From assembly GCA_036186865.1 (NCBI GenBank), contig AP025053.1, positions 9,087,261-9,151,260 of the forward strand: a DNA stretch of 64,000 nt. The letters run 5' to 3'. Shown here in pieces: positions 1-12,197 of this stretch. The stretch comes from Eustoma russellianum. Its lineage: Eukaryota > Streptophyta > Magnoliopsida > Gentianales > Gentianaceae. Under the pieces are notes generated by a model, which saw only the letters and a program-made list of their open reading frames with translations, was not told where the DNA came from and made no database searches. Made by a program: the position numbers and the translations under genes. Numbering within the stretch: the first letter of the stretch is position 1; every line of letters begins with the position of its first letter.

Positions 1-1262
1 TGTGTCTACGTTGTTAAAGGATGAAAATGACCATGTTTGTGGGCATTTTACCCCATGGGTTTTAGGCAGCCTTTGGCCAGCCCCTAACCCTGCCAATGTT
101 ATTATTTTTGTGCTTATATATGCTGATAAGAGAGATGTATTATGTTGCCTTATTCATGCTTTATGTTTCATGTTCAAGTTATGTATTATTCGGAGGCCGT
201 GTAATTTGTTTAGCTAGCTTTTATGTTATTGTTAGAGGATGATTATGTACAGATGAGTTATGATTATGTTGTATGGATTTAGAATGATACGGGGCTGTTT
301 TGGGACGACCCAAAAACCATGACCATTTGAGGGGCAAAATGAGAAATTCCGCTAGATGTGATGTTTATGGTGTGGTAGCGCTTTGGGTATAAGTTGAGAA
401 TTTCTAACACGCTCCGGCGGTGACGCTAAGATTTGGCATGTTCGCGTGTCATATGTAGAGCATGATGTTCAAATGTTTTATAAACGAGCAAACAATGATA
501 TTTTTATGTCAATGCAAGTGCTTGACGCTTTTCATGCTTTAAAAGAGAAAACAAGGATTTATGATGAAAAGAACATTTGAAATGTCATGAAGTGACATAA
601 GTTTCAAAGAGGGAGCTATGATTTTTATAGCTTGATTTTACAAGATGTTGCGAAAGAAAAGTTATTACATAATGAACTGTATCACGAGGCAGATGATTCC
701 AAACGACACAGTTATGTTATGAGTCGCGTGAGCACCTTGTGAAGAACGTGGGTTCTCCCGACCCATTATGTTATGAGTTGCGTGAGTACCTGGTGTACGG
801 ACCTTGCCTCCCGACGTTTCTTTTATTGTAGTGAATACCTTTTGAAGAGCTTGGGTTCATCAATGTCGTACGTGCCCTGAATACCTCATGAAGAGCTTGG
901 GTTCATGGGCCTACGAGTCATCATTTGAGTTACATATTCTGATTGATGTACGGATCATCGTATATGTGCTTTTATGTGAATCATTCCGGACGTCGTTTAG
1001 TGCCGGTTCTTACGTAAGATGGCCATCACATGTTACAAAAAAGAGATGTTTTCCACAAAGAGCTCATGATTTTCGTTACGCGTGTCATGTTTATGGAGTT
1101 AACAATCAACGCCGTGTTTCGCATGATTTACGAAAAGAAAACCATGAACACCGTATGATCATGGTTTATGCATTTGAATTATTACTAAACAGGAGTGGAT
1201 GCTGTTATCAGTGCGTAGTATCAAGTTGAAAGTGCTTAAGTTATGATATGGTTTTCCGATAA
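1..1262 (+). repeat. Left part of an interrupted Ty3-type LTR-like repeat
   Basis: No coding potential beyond short chance frames. The text around 330-460, with its phrase on an interrupted reading about CTCCGGCGGTGACGCTAAG, resembles the LTRs of plant Ty3 elements. The stretch stops at the GATAA duplication of the element inserted at 1263 and resumes at 6541. Its rejoined right end reads GACGCTACA at 7196, a plausible LTR terminus. The left terminus is not visible and may lie before the window. The family assignment is an inference from sequence flavour only. Confidence 0.4.
713..905 (+). repeat. Degenerate short tandem repeats inside the LTR-like region
   Basis: A motif of the form GAATACCT..TGAAGAGCTTGGGTTC recurs, degenerate, at about 720-755, 775-805, 832-855 and 875-905. 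The copies are unevenly spaced. No coding function is evident. Confidence 0.45.
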
Positions 1263-2342
1263 TGATGCGATCACGAGTAGGATCCGACTCTTTTATCCAA
1301 GCTTCTCTTCTAACAATGGGTTAGGCACAAAGGGGCCAAGCTCCTCCTTGCTTCCAATGTCTTTAGATAGGCTGAAATGAGCATCCAATCCTTGAAGAAT
1401 GGTGTGGACTAGGCAAATGATAAACACCCTCCTAGGCAGCATTCATCTTGTCTTGGCAATCACCCTCAAGAATACTCAAACTTTGAAGGTTTTTAGACTT
1501 GATTTTTAGTGAGAAATCAAGAAAATGAAGATGTCTTATAAGGAGAAAAGCAACAGAATTTTTATTCTTCAACCAAGCTTTATGTAAAAATTCGTTTACA
1601 TGGCTTAAATAAAGATAAAACTCATCCTAGCACTTACCCTAGTTAAAAGTACAATAAAGCACAAATATTCTGGTCTTAGGGCCAGACCAAAACATTTGGA
1701 ACCTATTCAATTGGCTTAAAGAGGTCAAACTCCAAGAATAAACAAGGGTGCTGGATTTTAGGCTGAAGTGGCGCCTCTAGTTGACTCGCATTTTTCCGCG
1801 GATTCAACCCAAATTTGAAGAAATGTCCTTCTTAAGAAATTTAGTTCACATCTTCAGATTGAATTTTGGCTTTTGAATGACTCATTTTGGAGTTCCCACG
1901 ACTGAGTTATACGCCCACAAAGTTCAAGCAATTTTCAGATGGCTGGATTTTAGGCAGGAATGACACCCTCGGTTGACTGGCCTTTTTCCCACAGATGCAA
2001 GCCGAATTTGAAGATGAGTCCTTCTAGAGGAATTTAGTTCACATCCTGAACTTGACATTTGATTTTTGAATGTTCCAGTTTGGAGTTTTTATGAATGAGT
2101 TACACGTCTACAAAGTTCATGTAAATTTCAGCTCTTTTCAGCATGCTTGGTCTAGACTTCAACACGCGTTTTGGCAACTCCAACAGCCCCTAATAAGAAA
2201 ACAAAGACATAACAAGCACCAAAAAAGTAAACAAAGAGATAATAAACAAAAATACAAGAAATTGAAACACACAAAAATGAAATGCATGATGTTCAATCTA
2301 ACTAAGACACACCTATAACATCTTGCACATATGCGTGCATCA
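1263..2342 (-). repeat. 3' LTR (in element orientation) of the 1263-6540 element
   Basis: It is 1,080 bp with TGATGC...GCATCA termini and aligns end to end with 5462-6540, with a few percent differences by eye. It lies next to the polypurine tract, which makes it the 3' LTR of this minus-strand element. Confidence 0.88.
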
Positions 2343-2357
2343 ATCCCTCCTTCCTAG
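2343..2357 (-). promoter_or_regulatory. Polypurine tract
   Basis: Read on the minus strand, a purine-rich run of the type AGGAAGGAGGGAT directly abuts the 3' LTR. It is the expected plus-strand priming site. Just upstream lies the GAGGACGAATC motif common at the end of plant Ty3 polyproteins. Confidence 0.7.
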
Positions 2358-2377
2358 AAAAGATTCGTCCTCGAATC

Positions 2378-3277
2378 TTAGCATGTATGCACTGAGGGGA
2401 AAAGAACCACAAATATCCAACAACTATGCAAGACACACTTAAACAATTTAGACACAACATTCATGGAAATTTTTACCCTAATATGTTTGGGGTGGATATA
2501 TAACTCAAGAATGAAGCATGCATCCAACAACACATATAAGAACATCTTAACAAGAATGCTTAACAACCAGCACCTTTTCCTAATGTGTTTTGGATGCATA
2601 AACAAGGACAACTCAAATTCCTCATTCATGTAGTTAGGACTATCATAAGCATGTAACATGCAACGACTTGGACCATGGTTTTTATGTGTGGACAGCATAC
2701 TTTCAACACAAAATGTATTAGGTACAACAGTTACAGTATGTAAAACATTAAGAACAATCATCGTACCTTGCACATTCCTTAGCATTCCGAAATTACTTTC
2801 TTCACCATTGGTTTCAAACTCACTCTCATGATGATTGGGTGAAATTTCAGCATGTTTATCATCATCTTTAGGCAACTTAAGTTCAATAAACTTATGGGTA
2901 ATTTCAGCATCATATTCATGAATGAACAAAGGATTATCATATAGCAACATATTTGAACGCATGTTAGAACTTTCAAGTAATGTATCATCATTTTCATGCA
3001 TTTCAAACAAAGGATTACTATAATCTTTCCATTCATGTTCCTTTAAGTTTTCATGCTCAATTGTACCATCATTTTCACTAGATAGATCACTTAAGTCATC
3101 ATTTAAGTCATGCAAATCAGTAGCTAAGTTATCATGTAAATTAAGACTTTGATCATGCAACACATCTTCCTTAGGTTCATCTTTGTTATCAACACTCGAA
3201 TCATGTTCAACCAAAGGAATTTCATCAACTTTCTCACGCGTATCAATCTCAACATGCAAGAATTTATCATTAAGCAC
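2378..3277 (-). CDS. Acidic 299-aa ORF of unknown function in the non-autonomous element
   Basis: This open frame of 299 codons is the longest in the element and ends about 35 bp before the 3' LTR. The first two thirds are rich in Asp, Glu, His and Asn, with loose repeats such as DNPLF (about residues 92 and 113). The last third is more hydrophobic and Cys-rich, with a duplicated HPKHIR motif (about residues 228 and 257). I see no zinc knuckle, protease DSG, YxDD or integrase signature. It sits where pol would normally end, so it could be a replacement ORF, an env-like relic or an in-frame scar of deleted gag-pol. Function is unknown, and translation is plausible only because the frame is long. 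Confidence 0.4.
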   Translation of the reverse strand: MLNDKFLHVEIDTREKVDEIPLVEHDSSVDNKDEPKEDVLHDQSLNLHDNLATDLHDLNDDLSDLSSENDGTIEHENLKEHEWKDYSNPLFEMHENDDTLLESSNMRSNMLLYDNPLFIHEYDAEITHKFIELKLPKDDDKHAEISPNHHESEFETNGEESNFGMLRNVQGTMIVLNVLHTVTVVPNTFCVESMLSTHKNHGPSRCMLHAYDSPNYMNEEFELSLFMHPKHIRKRCWLLSILVKMFLYVLLDACFILELYIHPKHIRVKISMNVVSKLFKCVLHSCWIFVVLFPSVHTC

Positions 3278-3313
3278 ACTAGAATCATTGCTACGTTCAT
3301 GAATGATTTCAGA

Positions 3314-3508
3314 TTAGAATGCAAGTAACATAGATTGCAACTCTAGAATTGTTTTACCCATATATTCTTTACAAGATTGTATTCTACTCCTCCTGTTATT
3401 CAATTTCAAAGACAATGCTTTCTCATACATATCTCTAAGAGATGGAAACCGATCATTTTTCATACATTCAACAATATTCTTGTTTAAACCCACAATAGAT
3501 CTAATCAT
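3314..3508 (-). pseudogene. Possible gag remnant
   Basis: A 64-codon frame lies just upstream of the 299-aa ORF on the same strand. Its text (SIVGLNKNIVECMK, then PSLRDMYEKALSLK) recalls the stretch of plant Ty3 gag that follows the capsid-like domain, where a phrase such as F-x-x-GLN and then a helix is usual. The similarity is short and judged by eye. No flanking gag sequence survives in frame. Confidence 0.3.
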
Positions 3509-5446
3509 TCACAATTACTCACATTCCTTAGTGTTAGCATAATAATAATCATCAAACACGTAATTGTAATATGCTCCAACACTTTGTTTTTCTTGAGGAA
3601 ACCTTTGACAAGATGGTACCTTTTGGCAATAATTTCTTACCTAAATCTTATTTGCCTTACCAAAGTGATACATGTGGCATTCGACATCATTACAGTCATG
3701 TTCATGAAGGATGACCCCCTAAATGGTAGAAACAAACATTGTGAACCTAAAAAACAAACACTAAACAAACAAAATTTTGCAAAGATGGTTAGTTAGAATC
3801 AGTTTGTGTTTGCATGTGTCTGTTCCCTCACATCCTCTCCTCTCTTTCTCACTCACTTATACTTTGTTCCTTAACCAATCTTGGACTAAAAACAATCAAA
3901 GTGAGCAACAAATGAGGGGTGATGGCCAATATGTCCCAAAACAATCAAATATCAAGCTCCTTGCCACTCGGTTATTGTAGCACCTGATCCAAATCACTTC
4001 ACTCCTCAATATATGTCTCAATTTGTCAAAAAAAATCCAACAATGATCCTAAATTAGTCTCAAACAATTGGTATTTGCTTGCACCAAAACAGTTTCAAAT
4101 AGTGCAAATATGTACCAAACTTCTTCCAACCAAAGCTCCAAGAAAAGGTCACACAAACTTGAACAAAATAATTAAGAATCAAAGATATATTGAGAACAAA
4201 AGTGATGTATAAGGCTGAGCCAAAGAAGAACTAAGGGTTGCCCTGGGCAATCTTTAATTAACTTAGGCTTTATGCACACAAATTCACAATTTGTACTCGA
4301 TGTAAGTTATAATCAGAATGTTCAAGTGTTTTTGTGATGTATTTGGGCTTGTTTGAAGGCTGGAAAATCAGTCTCAAAAGGGTAATAAGTATGGCACCAA
4401 GAAAAGTAAGCAAATTCTCTTAATTGCACAAATTGTGTCAAAGTAGATGTACTTCTTGGCCCTTCTTTTTTCTCCACTTTTCTTGTGACTTTTGACTTTT
4501 GTTTTCCTTTTCTTGCTGTATATGGTACACACAAGCCTCAAGTCCTTTTTTGTTTTCTTTTTTTTTGTCTAAGGGCAGAATTATAAATTTACTAGGTTGT
4601 CTTGAACACATTTTGTGCAGCCCACCCAACACACTCCCTTTGCTTGTTTTAGTGTTCAAATGGTGTAAAATGCCTTGGGATATGATAGTCTTTTTGGTAT
4701 TTGGGCAGGTTTGAGGGGTGGGGTTTCAATTTAGGACTTTTGGTGCAATTTTTGTAGTTTCTAGGCTGTTTTGGGGTTCTGGTTGGTTGGGGTTTAAGTG
4801 GATGTCTTGGGCAGTATATTTGGGTTATAATAGGTAGTTGAGGGCGTTTTCATGTGTGGGAAAGGGTGTTTGAAGGTCGTGGGGCGTGGGGGTTCAGATT
4901 AGGACCTTTTGGGTAGGACAGGTTTGTAAGGTGTAAGGTTGACAGTTTCACATAGAACAACCGATTGATAGCAAATATTCAGTCACAATTGGAATATAAT
5001 ATGCATAAACACCACAAGTAACTAATAGCTTCGATGGCAACAAGATTAATTATAGACTAGATGGCTTTGTATGGCTATGACTTGTATTTTGTGAGGCTGA
5101 AATATACTATCATGCAAAGTCCCTAAATATTCAAGTTTGTTAAGCAAAGATAACAACTTTGATAGCAATTGTGATGATAAAATAGTAGGGAAAATGTTTT
5201 ATGCAAGGTAGCAAAAGATGATTAAAGTCTTATGATACCTTTGATGCAAAAGATGATATCTTTTACACCAATTGTGAACCTCACAGACCTTGAGTAACCC
5301 AAGAATGTTTTTTTTTGTCTTTTTTTATACAAAAGAGGAATGAAATAACAATTGGATGGTGAAGGAATGGTGGTGAGAAATCAGATTGGTAGTGACAGGA
5401 AGAATGACACAAAAACGAAATGGTGAAGGATGAAAACAGTGACCTT
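3509..5446 (-). other. Internal region of the non-autonomous element without a gene
   Basis: AT-rich, low-complexity sequence with homopolymer runs and no long frame matching retroelement proteins on either strand. It corresponds to the 5' leader and gag position of the element, counted from the primer site at 5447-5458. Confidence 0.6.
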
Positions 5447-5458
5447 GCTCTGATACCA
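5447..5458 (-). promoter_or_regulatory. Primer binding site, tRNA-iMet type
   Basis: The minus strand reads TGGTATCAGAGC, complementary to the 3' end of plant initiator tRNA-Met. It lies three bases inside the 5' LTR (5462-6540) and fixes the element's orientation. Confidence 0.85.
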
Positions 5459-5461
5459 AAT

Positions 5462-6540
5462 TGATGCGAGCATGAGTAGGATCCGACTCTTTTATCCAAG
5501 ATTCTCTTCCAACAATGGGTTAGGCACAAAGGGGCCAAGCTCCTCCTTGCTTCCAATGTCTTTAGATAGGCTGAAATGAGCAACCTATCCTTGAAGAATG
5601 GTGTGGACTAGGCAAATGATAAACACCCTCCTAGGCTGCATTCATCTTGTCTTGGCAATCACCCTCAAGAATACTCAAACTTTGAAGGTTTTTAGACTTG
5701 ATTTTTAGTGAGAAATCAAGAAAACAAAGATGCCTTCTAAGGAGAAAAGCAACAGAATTTTTATTCTTCAAACAAGCTTTATGTAAAAATTCGTTTACAT
5801 GGCTTAAATAAGGATAAAACTCATCCTAACACTTACCCTAGTCAAAGATACAATAAAGCACAAATATTCTGGTCTTAGGGCCAGACCAACACGTTTGAAA
5901 CCTATTCAATTGGCTTAAAGAGGTCAAACTTCAAGAATAAACAAGGGTGCTGGATTTTAGGCTGAAGTGGCGCCTCTGGTTGACTCGCATTTTTCCGTGG
6001 ATACAAGCTGAATTTGAAGAAGTGCCTTCTTGGGAAATTTAGTTCACGTCTTCAGCTTGAATTTGGGCTTTTGAATGACTCATTTTGGAGTTCCCACGAC
6101 TGAGTTATACGCCCACAAAGTTCAAGCAATTTTCAGGTGGCTGGATTTTAGGTAGAAATGGCGCCCTCGGTTGACTGGCCTTTTTCCTATAGATGCAAGC
6201 CGAATTTGAAGATGAGTCCTTCTAGGGGAATTTATTTCACATCCTGAACTTGACTTTTGGCTTTTGAATGGCCCAATTTGGAGTTTTTATGAATGAGTTA
6301 CACGTCCACAAAGTTCAGATAAATTTCAGCTCTTTTAACCATGTTTGGTCTAGACTTCAACACGCATTTTGACAACTCCAACAGCCCCTACTAAGCAAAC
6401 AAAGACATAACAAGCATCAAACAAGTAAAGAAAGAGATAATAAACAAAAATACAAGAAATTGAAACACACAAAAATGAAATGCATGATGTGCAATCTAAC
6501 TAAGACACACCTATAATGTCTTGCACATATGTGTGCATCA
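5462..6540 (-). repeat. 5' LTR (in element orientation) of the 1263-6540 element
   Basis: It is 1,079 bp and pairs with 1263-2342. It is followed at 6541 by the GATAA target duplication. The primer site borders its inner edge. Confidence 0.88.
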
Positions 6541-7196
6541 GATAATGTCTTCAGGAAGTTAAGAATAAGTTATGATGTGATCTCTAGGATAAGATGAACG
6601 AAGCAGTTCCAAGGAAATTAGATAGACACTTTATTCTGTTTTGACCGATGGTCGTTATATACTTTATCATTCTTGTTCTATTTATGTCTTGATGTGTATG
6701 TAATGGGAAGTATTTTCAAAAGAAGATATGAGAATTACTTTACTCTCTTATCTACGTAATTATCATGATTTGTCGTCATGTCTTCGCCAGTTTGATCCAC
6801 GTGGAGGATCCAAATAGATTACTTGTCAGGCGATTGGATTGTCTTCTGACCGTTGTTTTTAAATCATCTTGCAAACTGTACGATATTCTCCACAGGTTTC
6901 TTATGAGGTACACCGCAGGCTAAGTATATTAATTGTGACCTTAGAACTCCGAACTTACATTTGTATTATAGGATGATGAATGTTAATGTATTTCTTGTGG
7001 ATTCGAGGTTATGTTATGCACTTTTAATTATGCAATTGGGATGTAAAGTAGAAAATTTTAAATTCATGCTGATTTCCGCATCATTGAGGCACGTCATTGG
7101 TTGACGTGCGTATGATTGTTACGACTCATGGTACTTCACATAGCTTAGTACGGCAGGTGCACCATTCCGTGGATGTGGTCGGGGCGAGACGCTACA
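6541..7196 (+). repeat. Right part of the interrupted LTR-like repeat
   Basis: It continues the sequence broken at 1262 and ends GTGGTCGGGGCGAGACGCTACA, split here as GGGGCGAGAC then GCTACA. That is a typical right terminus of plant Ty3 LTRs, whose left ends often read TGTAGC. The retroelement leader that follows belongs to a different, copia element. The whole 1-7196 block may therefore be a solo LTR or partial element inserted in that element's 5' region. Confidence 0.45.
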
Positions 7197-7679
7197 AAAA
7201 GGGTCTGTCAGAAAACTGCGGATCACTTTAGAACAATAAAGTTACGTGACTTAGCAAATGTAGAGCTTTAACATGATCCCCTTAAAGTGTGGCAATCATA
7301 TCATCGCCACTATATTTGTTACGATCGTGAAGACCACGTATGTGCTGGAGGCAATCATTGTCTGCCCCAAAGGAACGCGTGATTGTCGAAAACACATATG
7401 AGCATGTAGTGGACCCAAAGGGGCCCAGCGGGGAAGCTTTAAATGCATAGGTTACCTCATCGGCCCAAAGGAAGGTGGTTAACCCGTGTTTGGAGAGTGG
7501 TCATATTGACCACTACAACCAATTATTGAAAGGTATTGGGATGACTCCAAAGAGCCCTAATGCTGAAAGACAATTGTTAGATGGGATTAAGGTTCTATTT
7601 TGATATTTGGATATTATACAGTTTAAAGATTACACATGTTGTGTATTTACGTCCGTTTCTTGTTTGCTTTTCAGCAATA
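7197..7679 (+). other. Leader region of the decayed copia element
   Basis: This is 483 bp without a recognisable gene. It lies directly before the gag start and contains several short direct phrases (CCCAAAGG at about 7350, 7408 and 7463). It is probably the untranslated leader; the primer binding site cannot be recognised. Confidence 0.4.
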
Positions 7680-8165
7680 ATGCCTAATATTAAGAACATT
7701 CCTACATTGAACGATTCAAACTATAAGCAATGGAAAAATCAACTTGAGATCTTTCTAGAGATTGCTGATCTAGACACTACATTGCAGACAGATCGTCCAG
7801 CTGTGCTAACAGATGAAAGCACCAGTGAGGAAGAATCTCACATGGCATGCTGGATAGGATCAAATCGCATGTGTCTTATGATCATGCAAATGACTATCCC
7901 TGAATGCTTCAGGAGACATGTTTCTGAATCCACGACGGCTAAAGAATTTTTAGCCGATCTCGAGCAAATATTTGTAAAGAATGAGAGAGCTGAGGCAGAC
8001 AATCTCTTAAAGAAACTTTGCTCGAAACAGTACTGTGGATCTTGCAGTAAAGAGAGTACATCCTAGAGATGACTCATATCGCTTCTTAATTGAGAAACAT
8101 GAAACTAGATGTCTCTGACGACATGCTAGTTGTCATGATTCTCAACTCCTTGCCTCCAAAGTTCA
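7680..8165 (+). pseudogene. copia gag (UBN2-type), broken
   Basis: Starting from the ATG at 7680, the frame gives a copia capsid-like protein. It opens with LNDSNYKQWKNQLEIFL, the conserved start of the DUF4219/UBN2 region, followed by ATTAKEFLADLEQIF-like and NLLKKL phrases. The frame closes at 8066. Gag-like sequence continues in another frame (SYRFLIEKHETR-like, near 8070-8165), so at least one indel has occurred. The next recognisable piece is the zinc knuckle near 8395. Gag normally forms the cytoplasmic particle; this copy cannot encode it intact. Confidence 0.75.
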
Positions 8166-11100
8166 AACACTTCCTAGTCAGTTACAACTGCCAAAAGGAA
8201 AAGTAGATAGTGAATAAACTTATCGCGCATTGCGTGCAAGAGGAGGAAAGACTCAAGAATGAGGGGCATGAGGTCGTAAATGCTTTCGCCACCAAGTCCG
8301 GTGGTAAGAAACGTAAAGCTGCAGATAAAGATGTGGAAAAGGCAAGTAAAAAAGGAAAAGGGGACGCCAACTGCTGACGCACCCAACATCATGACTTGTC
8401 TCTTTCGCAAGAAGGAAGAACATTTAAAGAAGAATTGTATCGATTATCATTCTTTGCTCAAGAAAAAGAGTACATTCTTTGTTTGTTCTGAAGTTAATTT
8501 TGTTTCACATATAGCCACTTGGTGGGATAATACAGGAGTGACAACTCACCTATCTATGACTATGCAGGGTTGCCTCAGCCATATAAAACCTAGGGACGAT
8601 GAAAGATACGTCGATTGGGGAAATGGAAGTAGCATAAAGGTTAAGCAATTGGGCATTTTAGATTGCTGTTGACATCCGGTTTCTATCCAGATTTGTATGA
8701 CAGTTTTGTGGTACCGTCGTTTAAGAGAAACCTTATTTTGTTTTATCGATTGGATAAAAGTGGTTATTACAGTTATTTTGGAAATGAAAAATTTCAACTT
8801 TATCATGCGTCTAGATTAATTGGTCACGGTATAATGTCCAAAATTGATAAACTTTCAATAGATGTCGCTTCAAATCAAGAAACCTTGCATGTTACGTGAC
8901 ACATTAAAGCAAAATTAACTTGTGAGAATTAAGGATCATTATGGCATCGACGTTTAGGACGCATGTCCAAAAATAGAATAGGACGTCTTGCCAAAACAGA
9001 AATTCTCAATCCTTTAGAATTAACCGACTTAGAGTCATGTGTATTTTGTGTAATAGGAAGACAAATGTAAGTTCGAATATATGAAGCAACTCGTGCAAAT
9101 AGTCCATTAGAGTTGATTCATAGCGATATTAGCTGCCCATTTCATCTGGTTACTCAAAATGGCCCCTCTTATTTTATCACCTTTATTGATGACTATTCGC
9201 GATATGGCTACATATTCTTGATTAAAGAAAAAGCACAAACAATGGACATGTTCAAATCCATTAAAGCTGAAGTTGAGTTACAACTCAACAAAAGGATTAA
9301 ATCTGTCAGATCGGACTGTGGAGGAGAATACTATGGTTGATATGATGGATCAGAAGAACAATGTCCATGACCATTTGCTAAATACCTAGAGGAAAACGGG
9401 ATCGTCCCTGAGCACACCATGCCTAGGTCACCAAGTATGAATGGTGTGGCCAAAAGACAAAACCGTGCACTTATGGACATGGTGCGTAGTATGATGAGTC
9501 AAACTACGCTAGCATTCCTCTAGGGAGAAGCGCTTAAAACCGCAGTTTACATCCTCAACCAAGTACCAACTAAAGCAACGATAAGGACCCCTTATGAGTT
9601 ATGGACTAAGATAAAGCCTAGCCTTAACCACATAAGGGTTTGGGGTTTTCCAGCAGAGGCGAAGCGTTACAAACCAAATGAAAGAAAGCTGGACACCAAA
9701 ACAGTTAGTTGTTATTTCATTGGTTACTCGAAAAGGTCACGAGGGTATAAATTCTACGATCTCACAAGTAAAGTGTTTTTCCAGACAAATTCAGTAAAGT
9801 TCTTTGAGGATACTTTGGTTCCGGGGGGAATGATTTGCATTAGAAGATCATCGAGTTAGATGAGGGTGACTCAGATGCGATAGAAATGTGAACCAAACCA
9901 ACTTTTGGGAAGATAGCACCAGCGATACCCGCACCTGAGGTACCTCATCCCAGTAGTGACGCTCCACAAGAACAAGTTCCTGAGTAAGTCACTGAAGAAC
10001 CCGACAGTATCCCAAGAACAAGTGCCCCTAAGGAGATCCACTCGTGAACGGAGAAACCCATACCTAGCGACTATGTGGTGTATCTCCAAGAACACGAATT
10101 CGATGTTAACATGTTGGACGATGACCCCGAAAACATCCAACAAGCATTACGATGTCGAAATTCAAAAAAGTGGATAAAGGCCATGGAAGAAGAGATTAAG
10201 TCTATGAATGACAACAAGGTTTGTGAAGCCGTCTCGTTGCCTAAAGGTTCGAAACCGTTTGTTGCAAATGGATATTTAAAACCAAACGGGATTCAAAAGG
10301 CAACGTAGAACGATATAAGGCCCGACTTGTTGTTAAAGGGTTTACCTAAAAGGAGGCATAGACTATATAGAAACCTTCTCTCCAGTATCTACGAAGGATT
10401 CCTTCCGGATAGTCATGGCTTTAGTGGCACACTTAGATCTTGAGCTACATCAGATGGATGTTAAGACTGTGTTTTTTAAACGGAGAACTCGACGAAACTA
10501 TTTACATGGCTCAACCGTCTCAATTTAAGGTGGGAGATCCGAAAGGCATGGTTTGTCGACTAAAGAAATCCATCTACGGGCTCAAGCAAGCGTCTCGAAA
10601 GTGGCACTTCAAATTCGCGAAAGTGGTTGCCTCCTTTGGCTTTCAGTCAAACCAAATTGACGAATGCGCGTATCACAAGTTCAGTGGGAGCAACTTTATA
10701 TTTATGATCTTGTACGTAGATAATATACTGCTTGCAACAAATGATATAAACATGTTGAGCGACACCATAGCCCCTCTGAGAAAACATTTTGAGATGAAAG
10801 ACCTTCGTGAAGCTTTATGTGTGTTGGGACTTGAGATACGAAGGAATCGTACCCAAGGTATCTTAGCTCTCTCACAACAAGCATACATCAAAAAAGTGTT
10901 GAAGCGGTATAACATGGATAAGCGTAAACCACTTAATACCCCTGTGGTAAGAGGAGATAGATTTAGCCTGAAACAATGTCCCTAAATAGAGTTTGAACGT
11001 TCAGAGATGAGGAATACTCCCTATGCTTTGGTAGTAGGGAGTATAATGTATGCCCAAGTATGTACACGACCAGACTTGGCATTCATTACAGGAATATTAG

Positions 11101-11665
11101 GTAGATAGCTCTCTGATCCGGGTAAGGATCACTGGACGCAGCAAAGAGGGTGCTGAGATATTTACAAGGAAAGAAGTAACACGTACTGACATATCAGAGA
11201 TCTGATAAGTTAGAGATCACTGGATATACAGATTCGTAGCTATGTATTTCACTAGCCGGAGGTGCGATCTCATAGAAAAACGTGAAACAGACCTTATTGG
11301 CATCCTCCACTGTAGAGGCGGAATTCGTAGCTTGCTTCCACGCATCCAATCAGGCGATATGGCTTTGCAATTTTGTTACAGGGCTGCAGGTATTGGAGAC
11401 TATCTCATCTCCAATGAGGATTTACTATGACAGTAATGTTCCGGTGCTATATTCAAATAACAACAGGAGTTCATCTAAGGCGAAATATGTAGAGATGTAG
11501 TATCTGGCTATTAAAGAAAGAGTTCAGAATGGTCTGATATGAATTGAGCATATCAGTATAGACTCCATGGTGGCTGACCCTTTGACTAAGGCCGTTAAAC
11601 CAGTAGTGTTTCACAAGCATGTTAGCCATATAGGTTATAGTCCAATTGAGGATGTTTTATCCTAG
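8166..11665 (+). pseudogene. copia pol (protease, integrase, RT, RNase H), broken
   Basis: Pieces in order: a degenerate zinc knuckle (about 8393-8450, only part of CX2CX4HX4C kept) and a protease core near 8520 reading WWDNTGVTTH where W-x-DSGATxH is expected. Then come the GAG-pre-integrase segment (about 8935-9060), the integrase core with DDYSRYGYIF and SDCGGEY (9113-9340) and more integrase to about 9830. Reverse transcriptase runs at about 10110-10990, with YGLKQASRKW and the catalytic box changed from YVDD to YVDN (near 10720). RNase H follows at about 11290-11600, with SSTVEAEF and ADPLTKAV. Stops and frameshifts separate nearly every piece. The altered protease and RT active sites mean it was dead independently of the frameshifts. 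Confidence 0.82.
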
Positions 11666-12092
11666 TGGGAGTCTGTGAGGTTTTCTTGTTCTCAATAAAG
11701 TTGTTTATATCAGACAAACAGTATAATGTACATTTCGGTTATATTAAAGTTTTTTTTGCAGAAGTAATGTACATTTAGCAGTTACGACATACATTCTGAA
11801 TTCTATTGATATCGCTAAGGTGTGTCAAGTTGGAATTAAATATATACGATCACCTAGCATATTAATTCCACATTACATATCTATTTCAGTATCTATGTCA
11901 TTCAGTGGAATGTTAGCATCATGATTTAAGAGGAACAAGTCACTAATTCAATGTGGTGGCGTGCGGTTTAAGTCTTTTGCTAACATTTGATGATGGACCA
12001 AAAAAGGTAAGACACACTAAAGGACACACAATATATGAGCTGAAAAGGGTGACATATATCTTTAAGATACATACATAGTCCAAGTGGAAGAC
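11666..12092 (+). other. Region between copia pol and the 3' LTR
   Basis: It is non-coding, about 430 bp, and ends in the purine-rich CAAGTGGAAGAC at 12081-12092. That is the usual plus-strand primer of copia elements directly before the TGTTGGG start of the LTR. Confidence 0.65.
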
Positions 12093-12197
12093 TGTTGGGA
12101 TTAATTCGAGACACATGTAATGCGCATCACGTTGATAAAGTTTATACGAATTAATCATAAGGTGGACGTTATATGTGATAATCTTATATGTCACATA

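Larger units (their letters stand above)
1263..6540 (-). mobile_element. Non-autonomous Ty3-type LTR retrotransposon, complete
   Basis: Two nearly identical LTRs (1263-2342 and 5462-6540) begin TGATGC and end GCATCA. They are flanked by a perfect 5-bp target duplication, GATAA, at 1258-1262 and 6541-6545. The primer site complementary to the 3' end of initiator tRNA-Met (5447-5458) and the polypurine tract next to 2343 both place the element on the minus strand. The internal region is only 3.1 kb. I see no protease, reverse transcriptase, RNase H or integrase, so mobility would depend on proteins supplied by a relative. The end of a typical Ty3 polyprotein survives as the GATTCGAGGACGAATC-type stretch just before the polypurine tract, which supports a Ty3 origin. 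Confidence 0.88.
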
